In this document: positions 1-5,938 of the stretch, one piece after another
Position numbering within the stretch: position 1 is the stretch's first letter
Layout: every line of letters starts with the position of its first letter
Assembly: GCA_002495645.1 (NCBI GenBank)
Contig: DAGF01000036.1
Span: 1,623-19,426 of the forward strand
Length of the DNA: 17,804 nt
From: Euryarchaeota archaeon UBA549
Lineage (GTDB): Archaea; Thermoplasmatota; Poseidoniia; Poseidoniales; Poseidoniaceae
Reading direction: 5' to 3'
The notes under the pieces: generated by a model
Seen by the model: only the letters and a program-made list of their open reading frames with translations
What the model was told of the DNA's origin: nothing
Databases searched by the model: none
Program-made: the position numbers and the translations under genes

Positions 1-12
1 GTCCGGGCGCGT

Positions 13-975
13 ATGATGACGCACGCTGGAATCTGGTCGTTGTTATTACTGATGTTTTTGTTCCAACAGGACACCTATGCGCCGGTCGCATCCCCGCCCA
101 CTTCACCAACCGTAGCGTTGGCTGGGTGGTCGGCCTTTCTTCTCGTCGCTCTGTTCACTCTGCTGTTGATGATGACGGGTGAGATGCTCACGGCTTCGGC
201 CCACATGGCGTCGAGCGGTGAAACGTCGCTTCTGCTTCAGCGAGCCCTCCTCAAGACCTTGGGGGCGGGGCTCGTGGCTTGGGCCTGTTTGTTTCAGACG
301 GACGTGTTCACCAACACATGGTGGGAGCGGCCGTTGCGAGACGAACGTCTCGCCGTGGCCCTCATCATTGCCGCCGCTTCGACATGGACTGCCCTTGTCC
401 ATGCCTTCTCAACGGTGGCAGAGGGTCTTCAAGGCCCTTCGAATTCACAAGCAAAATCCTTGGCTTGGTGCATGGGCTTGACCGGCTGCATCTCCCTTCT
501 CATTTCGGGTAGCACCGCCGATGCGGTCCATGTCTACGGTGAAGGCCTTGGTGCGTTCACCACGGGTTGGAAATGGGTGGCCATTTTGATGTTCTTTGGC
601 GCAGCCACCATGGTTCTCCCCACCGTTGGATTTGATGCGACCCACCATCCCGAAGCGTGGTGGTTTCGAGTCACCGTGCTGTTCTTCCTCCCTCTCGGCG
701 TCTTGATGTCAAACGCTGCCTGGCTTCTGTATCCAGCGATTCTCCTCTCCGGAGCAGCATATCCACTGGTCTACATTTGGCTCATTGGAGGGTCTTCTGT
801 ACGCAGCCAACCGTTGTTCCTTCTCGGCGTCTGTGGCTGGGTCGTGTGTTTCTTTTTGGCGTTCACAACAAGTGATGCCGTCCACAAGCTCCACTTTTCT
901 CTTCTTTCTTTGGCCGTCGTTGGTGCAATGGCGGCTTGGTGGCTGCGTCGTGAACGCCAAGCCTCGGTCCAATAA
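13..975 (+). CDS. Polytopic membrane protein of unknown function
   Basis: I do not recognise this gene. The 320-residue product is almost entirely hydrophobic, with about ten likely transmembrane segments: residues ~6-20, 34-56, 76-98, 112-135, 150-170, 183-207, 217-233, 235-258, 268-286 and 295-312. It ends in a short basic tail (RRERQ). Loops between helices are short, and I see no catalytic, metal-binding or nucleotide-binding motif, so an integral inner-membrane role is all that can be said. The reading frame is open to the left edge of the window (codons 1-12 have no stop), so the true start may lie upstream. The two adjacent ATGs at 13 and 16 are only the first visible starts. The next gene on the same strand starts 45 bp downstream and could be co-transcribed. 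Confidence 0.75.
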   Translation: MMTHAGIWSLLLLMFLFQQDTYAPVASPPTSPTVALAGWSAFLLVALFTLLLMMTGEMLTASAHMASSGETSLLLQRALLKTLGAGLVAWACLFQTDVFTNTWWERPLRDERLAVALIIAAASTWTALVHAFSTVAEGLQGPSNSQAKSLAWCMGLTGCISLLISGSTADAVHVYGEGLGAFTTGWKWVAILMFFGAATMVLPTVGFDATHHPEAWWFRVTVLFFLPLGVLMSNAAWLLYPAILLSGAAYPLVYIWLIGGSSVRSQPLFLLGVCGWVVCFFLAFTTSDAVHKLHFSLLSLAVVGAMAAWWLRRERQASVQ

Positions 976-1019
976 ACGGGCTCTCCGTCCCCTTCAGCGT
1001 CGCGGCCTTTAAGTGTGAA

Positions 1020-1424
1020 ATGAAAAAGCAGCGACTGAAGTCTTCGGATTTCAGGGATGGGACCCTTATGGCACGAGCCTTTCGCGCAGGCGTAGAACCA
1101 ACACGGAAATTGAGAATGCCGTTGCGACAACGGTTGTGGCAACCGGTACGAGACCTCGCATCGCTCACGTCGCGGGCCGAGCGCGTTGGCCAGCAAATGG
1201 GCCCCTTGACCGAAGTTCCCGCCTTGGTTCGTATCGAAAACGAACATTGGATTTTTGAGCGCATTGAAGCCTCGACGCTTTACGAATTGACCCATCGCTT
1301 GGTCCTCCAAACAGACGACGGCGAAGAAGTGCTTGGTGTCACAGAAGACCTCTCAACGGCGTTGGAAGTGGCTCGCTGCATGGCAGAAAACGACCAACGA
1401 GTCGTGTTGATTCAGGCTCTCTGA
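1020..1424 (+). CDS. Small basic hypothetical protein
   Basis: Unrecognised 134-residue soluble protein. The first ~55 residues are Arg/Lys-rich (MKKQRLKSSDFRDG, then several R-x-x-R clusters). The C-terminal half is acidic and looks like a small alpha/beta domain: 'ALVRIENEHWIFERIEASTLYELTHRLVL' followed by 'EEVLGVTEDLSTALEVARCMAENDQRVVLIQ'. The basic half could touch nucleic acid or the ribosome, but that is inference only. The ATG at 1020 has no clear Shine-Dalgarno. An internal ATG at residue 17 (1068) is preceded by GGGATGGG and is a possible alternative start. It lies 45 bp after the membrane protein gene on the same strand, and its stop is only 2 bp from the convergent Sec61-beta stop. 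Confidence 0.7.
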   Translation: MKKQRLKSSDFRDGTLMARAFRAGVEPTRKLRMPLRQRLWQPVRDLASLTSRAERVGQQMGPLTEVPALVRIENEHWIFERIEASTLYELTHRLVLQTDDGEEVLGVTEDLSTALEVARCMAENDQRVVLIQAL

Positions 1425-1426
1425 GT

Positions 1427-1618
1427 TCAGAAGAGGTTCCAAATCGCTTGGACCACGCCTTGGTTCACGAGGTAAAAGAAACCACCCAAAAGGATGCAGG
1501 CAAGGTAAACTTGCGCAGGAGTGATCTTCCAAGATTCCTCGGATTCCTCATCGAAATAGCGAATCAAACCTGCAGCTTGCTGAATGCCGCTGCCGTCGTT
1601 TTTCTTCTTCGTTGCCAT
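1427..1618 (-). CDS. Preprotein translocase subunit Sec61-beta
   Basis: Archaeal Sec61-beta (SecG-equivalent), the small tail-anchored subunit of the SecYE-beta protein-conducting channel. The 63-residue product has the family layout. A short Lys/Gly-rich cytosolic start (MATKKKNDGSG) is followed by the hallmark amphipathic 'QQAAGLIRYFDEE' around residues 13-25, then one C-terminal transmembrane helix at residues ~37-60. Length is normal for the family. It is last of three minus-strand genes, 50 bp after the stop of the unknown 294-residue gene. That gap holds a GGAGGT too far (21 nt) from the ATG to act as its ribosome site, and a weak TATA-like TTCATAAG that could give it a promoter of its own with a very short leader. 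The 3' end abuts the convergent gene at 1424. Confidence 0.93.
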   Translation of the reverse strand: MATKKKNDGSGIQQAAGLIRYFDEESEESWKITPAQVYLACILLGGFFYLVNQGVVQAIWNLF

Positions 1619-1652
1619 GTGGACCGTTCTTGGCCAGCGACCTCCCCCTTAT

Positions 1653-1670
1653 GAACGCGACGCGCGGTTC
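1653..1670. repeat. GC-rich hairpin at the stop codon before Sec61-beta
   Basis: GAA-CGCG-ACG-CGCG-(G)-TTC forms a 7 bp stem with one bulged base and a 3-base loop. It spans the stop codon of the upstream gene and lies 35-52 bp before the Sec61-beta start. It could be an mRNA processing, pausing or partial termination signal, or chance in GC-rich DNA. Confidence 0.35.
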
Positions 1671-2553
1671 ATTCTTCCTCAAGCGAGGAATTTCCCGTCA
1701 AGTCAACAAAGGGGACATCATCAACGCTTTCCTTCTTCACTTCAAGGTCGAGGACCGATGCAGAAAGCGCAGACACATCCATGACATCCGTACCATCCGA
1801 AACGAGGGTCTCTGGAGCCATGACGATGTCTCCACCTTCGCCGTTGAGTTGAATCAGGCTGGCCTCGAGGCGAGCCAGCGCCCGTTCAACACCCGGTGCG
1901 TTATCCTCTGCTAGGGCTCGATGTGCCATGTGCAAATCTTCGTCCAAAAGACCCTGCCACGTGTCGTGGTCAATGTCTTCACCACGCTGCTCTAGAACCG
2001 CAGTGCATCGGAGTTTCATGGTTTCAATCGCTTCCTTGAGCGCTTGACGCCCGGCCTCGAAGAGGTTTCGCCACCGGCGCTCATTTTCTTTCAGAGTGAT
2101 ATCCTCATGGTGGCGGTGCAGCCATCGTCGGGCCGAGCGCTGATGAGCCATCTCCCAGGGCGATTGCCCCAGCGAACTGGTCAGGTCGAGCACGAGCCGG
2201 GCGCGGCTTGAGACCGGGCCTTCCAGTCTGATGATGTTGAGATAACCCGTCGTGAACAACCCCCATGCCCAGTAAGGGCGGGAGACAATGCTCACCTTGA
2301 GGTCGCCACTGGTCGTTTGCAACATCCATCGCTGCTCGTTGTATCCCGGCGCTTCGGTAAATTCAGGCGTTTCCGGGTGGGGCAGTTGAGAGAGAAGGGC
2401 CTTGGCGACGTCGCCGAGATACACCACGTTACTCGGGCCGTTAAAGTGACGTCCTCGAAGCAGTTGATGGGCCGTGTCAATCTTGTGCGAAGCGTCGGCT
2501 TGACGCACTTGGGCGACCAAGACCGAAACCGAAGCGTCGAGAACATCGTCCAT
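1669..2553 (-). CDS. Hypothetical protein with helical C-terminal region
   Basis: Unrecognised 294-residue soluble protein. Residues ~1-150 look alpha/beta with several aromatic positions (RPYWAWGLFTTGYLNII). Residues ~150-235 are charged and helical (KENERRWRNLFEAGRQALKEAIETMKLR, then MAHRALAEDNAPGVERALARLEASL) and may form a coiled coil or helical bundle. The last ~55 residues are acidic and probably disordered, ending SLEEE. The ATG at 2553 follows GTGAGGGACCACG, a plausible ribosome site. The upstream ATP-grasp gene ends 9 bp away, so the two are very probably one transcript and may act together, but no domain gives a function. Confidence 0.75.
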   Translation of the reverse strand: MDDVLDASVSVLVAQVRQADASHKIDTAHQLLRGRHFNGPSNVVYLGDVAKALLSQLPHPETPEFTEAPGYNEQRWMLQTTSGDLKVSIVSRPYWAWGLFTTGYLNIIRLEGPVSSRARLVLDLTSSLGQSPWEMAHQRSARRWLHRHHEDITLKENERRWRNLFEAGRQALKEAIETMKLRCTAVLEQRGEDIDHDTWQGLLDEDLHMAHRALAEDNAPGVERALARLEASLIQLNGEGGDIVMAPETLVSDGTDVMDVSALSASVLDLEVKKESVDDVPFVDLTGNSSLEEE

Positions 2554-2562
2554 CGTGGTCCC

Positions 2563-3474
2563 TCACGCTGATTCTCCCATCCACAAGCGACCGCCCAATT
2601 CCTCCCATTCAGTGGATTGCGGCTGACAGGAATTGTGGTAGTTGGTGAATTCCCCAAAGTACCACTCGTCGCCGACGAGGAAAAAATCCGCCCGCGTATA
2701 ATCGATGTCTTCCGCCAATTGTTCAGCCGTTTTGATGAGGCGTTCTCGTTGTTCGTCGGTTAACAATCCGTGGAGCGTCTCGGGCAAATCTCCCCGAGAC
2801 CATGGGGAGTCAGTTTGCTCAATTCGCTTTCCGCTTAGGTCGTAAATGGCCTGGCAGTGTTGGTCAAATCGTCCGGTATCGTATTGGATGAATCCTGCTT
2901 TACCGTGGAAGACATGCACTTTCCAGTCGTTTGGAAGAGCACCTTCGTGCAATAGCAATTGTTCCACCATAATGCCTCGAGGCTGAATGTTGGCAGCACC
3001 CCACTCAAGTTGAACCGGGTAGGTCTTGTTCAGGCAACGGCGGAGGTTGCGCTCAATTCGCCATTTCGGCCAGGGGATGCCGTATTGGTCGCGTCCTTTA
3101 CGGATGATTCGGTAGCCGTTTTTTTGCCGGGCCCAAGGCCGAAATTGTCGATTTACGCCAGGCAGCGGCGTCTTGCCATTGTCCATAATGAACAGCGCTT
3201 CACCCGACCAATGATTGGTTTTGATGACGCAACGTTCGGGCAAATCAGCCCACGGCAGGCGCGTCGTTTCCGTACTCCAGTGGTAAAGGTCAGTCAAGTG
3301 CCCCATGTCTTTTGAAGCCACCAAAGCGCGAGAAGCGTATTTGTCTTCCATGGTGATGAGGAGCGGATTTCGGTCGTGTAGGCAACGCTTGAGTTGCAAT
3401 TGGCTGTAGTGGTGGGCCCTTGTTGGGTCGAGCTTGTGGTGGGGTTGGGTTCCCCCTGGCAACAAGCCGTCCAT
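2563..3474 (-). CDS. TupA-like ATP-grasp family protein
   Basis: Member of the TupA-like ATP-grasp family. These enzymes use ATP to join a carboxylate to an amine; the namesake works in teichuronopeptide synthesis, and relatives are common in surface-polysaccharide loci. Visible family marks, numbered from the ATG at 3474, are 'LHDRNPL...DKYASRA' (32-50), the ATP-binding strand 'CVIKTNHWSGEAL' with K85 (82-94), 'WRIERNLRRCL' (138-148), 'IMVEQLL' with E171, 'DWKVHVFHGK' (183-192), and the metal-binding 'DYTRADFFLVGDEWYFGEFTNYHNS' with D263 and E275. The 303-residue length fits. The frame runs on to a TTG at 3516. I prefer ATG 3474, since the conserved region starts ~20 residues later and 3474 leaves a 107 bp divergent promoter region. 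First gene of the unit leading to Sec61-beta. The substrate is unknown; no glycosyltransferase lies nearby. Confidence 0.8.
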   Translation of the reverse strand: MDGLLPGGTQPHHKLDPTRAHHYSQLQLKRCLHDRNPLLITMEDKYASRALVASKDMGHLTDLYHWSTETTRLPWADLPERCVIKTNHWSGEALFIMDNGKTPLPGVNRQFRPWARQKNGYRIIRKGRDQYGIPWPKWRIERNLRRCLNKTYPVQLEWGAANIQPRGIMVEQLLLHEGALPNDWKVHVFHGKAGFIQYDTGRFDQHCQAIYDLSGKRIEQTDSPWSRGDLPETLHGLLTDEQRERLIKTAEQLAEDIDYTRADFFLVGDEWYFGEFTNYHNSCQPQSTEWEELGGRLWMGESA

Positions 3475-3581
3475 GCCTCTGCCAACAACAAAGCACTCAA
3501 GAAGCAACCGCCTCAAGACATCATTACATCGCCAAGGGAAGGTTCAAGTTAGGTCACCATCATCCTTCAATCGGTGAAACC

Positions 3582-4085
3582 ATGGCAGGTAAAGAGAAAG
3601 GTTCGGGACTCACATCGCTCCCCGGTGTCGGCGCAGCAACGGCAAAAAAGTTGCAAGCAGCAAAATTAGGAACCGTCGCAAAGATTGCGAAAGCCAGCGT
3701 TGGCGACTTGAAAAAGGCCGGCTTATCGCTTGCTATCGCCAAGAAAGTCCACGCGGCCGCTAAGGCGGCGAGCGCCACGAAAGCCACGGCAAAGAAGGCG
3801 ACGAAGAAGGCCTCGGAATCAGCCAAAAAAGCCACTTCCAAAGCCAAAGCCGCCTCGAAAAAGGCGAGCGAGAAAGCATCCAAAGCCTCCTCCAAGGCCA
3901 GCAAAACGGCGAAAGAAGCCACACAAAAGGCCGTTGGAAAAGGTCAGAAGGTGGCTGAAAAAGTCGTTGAGAAAACCAAGTCGGCTGGCACCAGTCTCAA
4001 AACGGCCAAGGACAAAGACCGAAAAGGTGCCACGATCAAGGTCCCCAAGTCTGTAAAGGACATGCCTTGGTTCAAAAAAGGGTGA
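3582..4085 (+). CDS. Helix-hairpin-helix protein with histone H1-like Lys/Ala-rich tail
   Basis: Probable DNA-binding, chromatin-type protein of 167 residues. Residues ~9-62 form a tandem helix-hairpin-helix domain of the kind seen in RadA/Rad51 N-termini: 'LTSLPGVGAATAKKLQAAKLGTV' then 'DLKKAGLSLAIAKKVHAAA'. Residues ~63-145 are a low-complexity tail of K, A, S and T with a repeating KKAS/KKAT/EKAS pattern, like eukaryotic histone H1 C-termini and bacterial Hc1-type proteins. A short conserved-looking end follows (IKVPKSVKDMPWFKKG). HhH domains usually bind the DNA backbone without sequence specificity, and such tails neutralise DNA charge; a nucleoid role is therefore inferred. The ATG at 3582 follows TCGGTGAAACC (GGTGA ribosome site). 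An in-frame extension to 3420 would overlap the divergent ATP-grasp start and is rejected. Confidence 0.85.
   Translation: MAGKEKGSGLTSLPGVGAATAKKLQAAKLGTVAKIAKASVGDLKKAGLSLAIAKKVHAAAKAASATKATAKKATKKASESAKKATSKAKAASKKASEKASKASSKASKTAKEATQKAVGKGQKVAEKVVEKTKSAGTSLKTAKDKDRKGATIKVPKSVKDMPWFKKG
3793..3990 (+). repeat. Lys/Ala/Ser low-complexity coding repeat
   Basis: Stretch of degenerate tetra- and pentapeptide repeats (KKAT, KKAS, EKAS, SKAS) in the H1-like tail. At the DNA level AAG/AAA-GCC/GCG codons recur with changing third bases, which points to selection on the protein rather than recent DNA slippage. Confidence 0.7.
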
Positions 4086-4127
4086 AATCATCGCTATCTT
4101 TGAAGACCGTCGTTTCAAACACGGTTC

Positions 4128-4310
4128 ATGCCTAGGCGCAAATACGGACGTCTTCGCAAAACGGTTGAACAGCCGCCCAAAGGAAATTGCTCCCGGTGCC
4201 GTGCAGGCAAACACTGCCCCATTGAAGGTCACCAAGGAAACTCGGTGCATCCTCACCGAGCATGGACGGGACCGGAACAGGTGGCAAAACGCAAGAAATC
4301 ATCGTCGTGA
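4128..4310 (+). CDS. Small Cys/His-rich basic protein (possible zinc binder)
   Basis: Candidate 60-residue protein that I cannot assign. It has a very basic start (MPRRKYGRLRK), a cluster C21-x2-C24-x5-C30 with H29, H35, H41 and H43, and a basic end (KRKKSSS). The Cys/His spacing could hold one zinc ion as in small ribbon proteins, and the charge suggests nucleic-acid or ribosome contact. Support is limited to an ATG start 42 bp after the H1-like gene on the same strand, and a stop exactly abutting the convergent xerA stop, as expected of a real neighbour in this compact genome. No clear ribosome site is visible; the 42 bp gap holds a weak TTTGAA/TTCAAA inverted repeat (4099-4119). Without this gene the stretch 4086-4310 would be empty. 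Confidence 0.45.
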   Translation: MPRRKYGRLRKTVEQPPKGNCSRCRAGKHCPIEGHQGNSVHPHRAWTGPEQVAKRKKSSS

Positions 4311-5396
4311 TCACACCACGCCATGACTGCTCGTGGACGGTGTGGTCTCTTCCACTGGATTGGTTTCAATCGGCGTCTCATCCATGTTCTCACGCATGGA
4401 CTGGGCGCGGTGATAGACCTCCCGAAGCGTTTGGTCTGAAATCTCGAGGTAAACGCGGGTCGTGGCGATGGTGGCGTGACCCATCAAGCGTTGAATGGTG
4501 ACCAAATCGGCACCGCGTTCCAACAACCCGGTGGCGAAATTGTGGCGCAGCACGTGCGGCGTCAACTTCCCCTTGGGCAGCCCCGCTTCTTGGCCCAGTG
4601 CATCCATCATTCGCTGAACGCCTCGGGGCTGAAGCCGACGGCCGTGGCGATTGACGAAACAGGCTTGTTCCTCCTCGGGGGCCAAACGGGTACGAATCGG
4701 AATCCACGCTCGCAACCGAGCAACGGTTCGGGCCGTGAAGAGCACAAGGCGGTCTTTGTCGCCCTTTCCGCCGAGAACACGGGCTGAGCCGTCATCAAAA
4801 TCGATGTCTTCGAGGTTCAATTCGCAGACTTCGCTCACGCGCAAGCCCGTGTCGAGCATCATCGTGACCACCAGCGAAGTCGCCGGGTCTTCGCTGATTT
4901 CAGCCGTTTCCAAGACCGTGGTCAATTCCCTTCGAGTGAGCGTGCGAGGAAGTCGTTTGCCGGTGCGTGCACGCTGGAGATGGTCCGGCCAACGAAGTCC
5001 GAGCCAGGCGATGAGGTGTCGAGCAGCCGCAAGTCGTGCGTTGTAGGTGGTGGGTCGGAGGCCAGCGATGCTGTGAGCCCAGAGGTCCAAACGGCCTCGC
5101 ATTGGCTCCATACGTTCAGCCAGTGTTTCGATGGTGAGGTTTTCGTACACCTCTTCGCTGAGGACATCTTCACCCGGGAGCACGGTTTCTATTAACGGTC
5201 GCAGACCGTAAAAGTATGATTTCTGAGTGTTTTCAGATTTGTTTTCGGTCTGCAGTTGTCGCTGATAGCATTCCAGCCACGGAAGGTGGCGAAGATGAGT
5301 CAATCGGGCAGGAAGCGAGAGCTGCTCTTCAGCCAAGCGTAACTGGCTTGGCTTTCGCGCCTTTGGTTGTGGCGTTCGCATCTCTCGTCTGTTCAT
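4311..5396 (-). CDS. xerA: XerA-like tyrosine site-specific recombinase
   Basis: Tyrosine recombinase of the XerC/XerD/XerA family, which cuts and rejoins DNA through a 3'-phosphotyrosine. In archaea XerA is thought to resolve chromosome dimers at a dif site. Of 361 residues, ~36-140 are the SAM-like core-binding domain (WLECYQRQLQTENKSENTQKSY) and ~150-335 the catalytic domain. All active-site residues are present: R186 (TGLRVSE), K211 (GGKGDKDR), H281 and R284 (HVLRHNF), H307 (LMGHATI) and nucleophile Y316 (TTRVYLEI). A ~35-residue basic N-terminal extension and a ~25-residue Thr/Glu-rich tail go beyond the ~280-300 residue norm. ATG 5396 is preceded by GGGAGGCGGTGACGCCG; ATG at residue 6 is possible. 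No integrase cargo, tRNA or att repeats flank it, so a housekeeping role is more likely than a mobile one. Confidence 0.92.
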   Translation of the reverse strand: MNRREMRTPQPKARKPSQLRLAEEQLSLPARLTHLRHLPWLECYQRQLQTENKSENTQKSYFYGLRPLIETVLPGEDVLSEEVYENLTIETLAERMEPMRGRLDLWAHSIAGLRPTTYNARLAAARHLIAWLGLRWPDHLQRARTGKRLPRTLTRRELTTVLETAEISEDPATSLVVTMMLDTGLRVSEVCELNLEDIDFDDGSARVLGGKGDKDRLVLFTARTVARLRAWIPIRTRLAPEEEQACFVNRHGRRLQPRGVQRMMDALGQEAGLPKGKLTPHVLRHNFATGLLERGADLVTIQRLMGHATIATTRVYLEISDQTLREVYHRAQSMRENMDETPIETNPVEETTPSTSSHGVV

Positions 5397-5398
5397 TC

Positions 5399-5450
5399 GG
5401 CGTCACCGCCTCCCGCCGAAGCGGGTGTGCATCCCATGTCCCGGAGGACA
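5399..5450 (-). promoter_or_regulatory. Three tandem tetraloop hairpins in the xerA leader (possible structured RNA)
   Basis: Read on the minus strand just before the xerA ATG there are three consecutive short hairpins: UGUCC-UCCG-GGACA (5437-5450), CCCGC-UUCG-GCGGG (5412-5425) and GGCG-GUGA-CGCC (5399-5410). The first two have UNCG loops closed by C-G and the third a GNRA loop, the two classic extra-stable RNA tetraloop classes. On the plus strand the loops are ordinary, which argues for a minus-strand RNA. The ribosome-site-like GGGAGG lies at the junction of hairpins 2 and 3 and would be partly hidden. It may be a 5' leader controlling xerA translation or the end of a small RNA. I cannot match it to a known RNA family. 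Confidence 0.5.
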
Positions 5451-5466
5451 GGCTGAAAGTAGTGGC

Positions 5467-5494
5467 CGTGTTTATCAACTCATCGTTAAACAAG
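5467..5494. other. Weak dif-like 11-6-11 inverted repeat near xerA
   Basis: Arms CGTGTTTATCA and CGTTAAACAAG match as inverted repeats at 8 of 11 positions around the 6 bp spacer ACTCAT, the geometry of Xer recombination sites. The inner arm ends (TCA/CGT) lack the ATAA/TTAT usual in dif sites, so this is only a candidate. It could instead be an AT-rich promoter element of xerA. Confidence 0.2.
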
Positions 5495-5513
5495 AGGATG
5501 GAGAAAGGGAAGG

Positions 5514-5545
5514 GGCCTTTTCCGTGCCTTGGCACGAGAAAGGCC
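5514..5545 (-). terminator. Long stem-loop downstream of MC1, likely 3' UTR or termination structure
   Basis: GGCCTTT-TC-CGTGC-CTTG-GCACG-AG-AAAGGCC: a 7 bp outer stem, a 2x2 internal loop and a 5 bp inner stem. It starts 47 bp past the MC1 stop. In the direction of MC1 transcription it is followed by a pyrimidine-rich run (CCTTCCCTTTCTCC). A 10 bp perfect palindrome, GTTGTACAAC (5546-5555), sits directly on its MC1 side. Archaeal termination normally relies on T-runs, so RNA stabilisation or a binding site are alternatives. Confidence 0.45.
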
Positions 5546-5578
5546 GTTGTACAACTCAGTGAGCTGGAAGAAGGGTCA

Positions 5579-5590
5579 GCAGCAGGCTGC
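5579..5590. repeat. Small inverted repeat after the MC1 stop
   Basis: GCAGC-AG-GCTGC, 5 bp arms, 2 bp beyond the MC1 stop codon. The loop is too short for a stable RNA hairpin unless the inner pairs open, so it is a minor element or chance. Confidence 0.25.
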
Positions 5591-5592
5591 AC

Positions 5593-5859
5593 TCAAAGGT
5601 GCTCGATGCCTTGCTTCTTGACGTTGGCCTTCTTGATCATATCTGGCAACCAGTCAGGTCCGCCAGCAGGCTTGGGGACCATCGAGATGCTGCCCGTGAA
5701 GACGTGGACCCGCTTGGTTCCACGCTCTCGTAGGCGGATGGTCGTGTGTCCGCGGGTAGCGGCCTTCAAGGCTGCACCGCGGGGTTGCTTGCTCGCAAAT
5801 ACCTGGCTCGTGTCTTTTCCGTTCTCCATGAGAACGAAGTATTTCTTTCCGTCTGACAT
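5593..5859 (-). CDS. Chromosomal protein MC1
   Basis: Small architectural DNA-binding protein of the methanogen chromosomal protein 1 family, which bends and compacts DNA as a monomer. The 88-residue product shows the family core: 'KKYFVLMENGKDTSQVFASKQPRGAALKAATRG' (5-37), then 'IRLRERGTKRVHVFTG' (41-56) and 'PDWLPDMIKKANVKKQGIEHL' (68-88). Compared with the Methanosarcina protein as I recall it (93 residues), it lacks the short loop before IRLRERG, and the tryptophan expected after VHVF is replaced; the later Trp (W70) is kept. The start is fixed by GGAGGT six bases before the ATG at 5859. The longer frame to 6030 would overlap the neighbour gene and has no similarity. It has its own TATA promoter and a 3' stem-loop. 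Confidence 0.92.
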   Translation of the reverse strand: MSDGKKYFVLMENGKDTSQVFASKQPRGAALKAATRGHTTIRLRERGTKRVHVFTGSISMVPKPAGGPDWLPDMIKKANVKKQGIEHL

Positions 5860-5865
5860 TGGATT

Positions 5866-5871
5866 ACCTCC
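5866..5871 (-). promoter_or_regulatory. Strong Shine-Dalgarno site of MC1
   Basis: GGAGGT, six bases before ATG 5859 on the minus strand. It is the best ribosome site noticed in the window and settles the MC1 start. Confidence 0.8.
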
Positions 5872-5892
5872 AAATCGTTCTTGTACCGTTGA

Positions 5893-5924
5893 GCATATAA
5901 TGTTTTTCCCGAAAAAAGGCGATA
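5893..5924 (-). promoter_or_regulatory. MC1 promoter: TATA box, A/T palindrome and upstream TATCGCCTT
   Basis: On the minus strand CATTATATGC (5893-5902) is a good archaeal TATA box. Its centre is ~38 bp before the ATG, giving an expected transcript start ~12 bases upstream of the ATG, enough to include the ribosome site. Directly upstream lie an A/T-rich palindrome (TTTTTC-CC-GAAAAA, 5903-5916) and TATCGCCTT (5916-5924). The 9-mer recurs in inverted arrangement in the promoter region at 11604-11647. Confidence 0.65.
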
Positions 5925-5938
5925 CTGCGCCACATATG

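Noticed and set aside
3793..3990. Tandem DNA repeat or CRISPR-like array
   Set aside because: The repetition is at the amino-acid level with varied codons and no regular spacer; it is the H1-like protein tail.
3819..4256. 145-codon minus-strand frame rich in Phe/Gly
   Set aside because: It is the antisense of the Lys/Ala codon repeats of the H1-like gene, which force long open frames on the other strand.
4086..4322. Alternative plus-strand frame reading through the small Cys/His gene
   Set aside because: It has no start codon after the H1-like stop and would overlap the xerA 3' end; the frame starting at 4128 fits the gap better.
4311..5396. Integrase marking a mobile element
   Set aside because: The recombinase has the housekeeping XerA look, and there is no tRNA, flanking direct repeat, phage or plasmid gene in the window.
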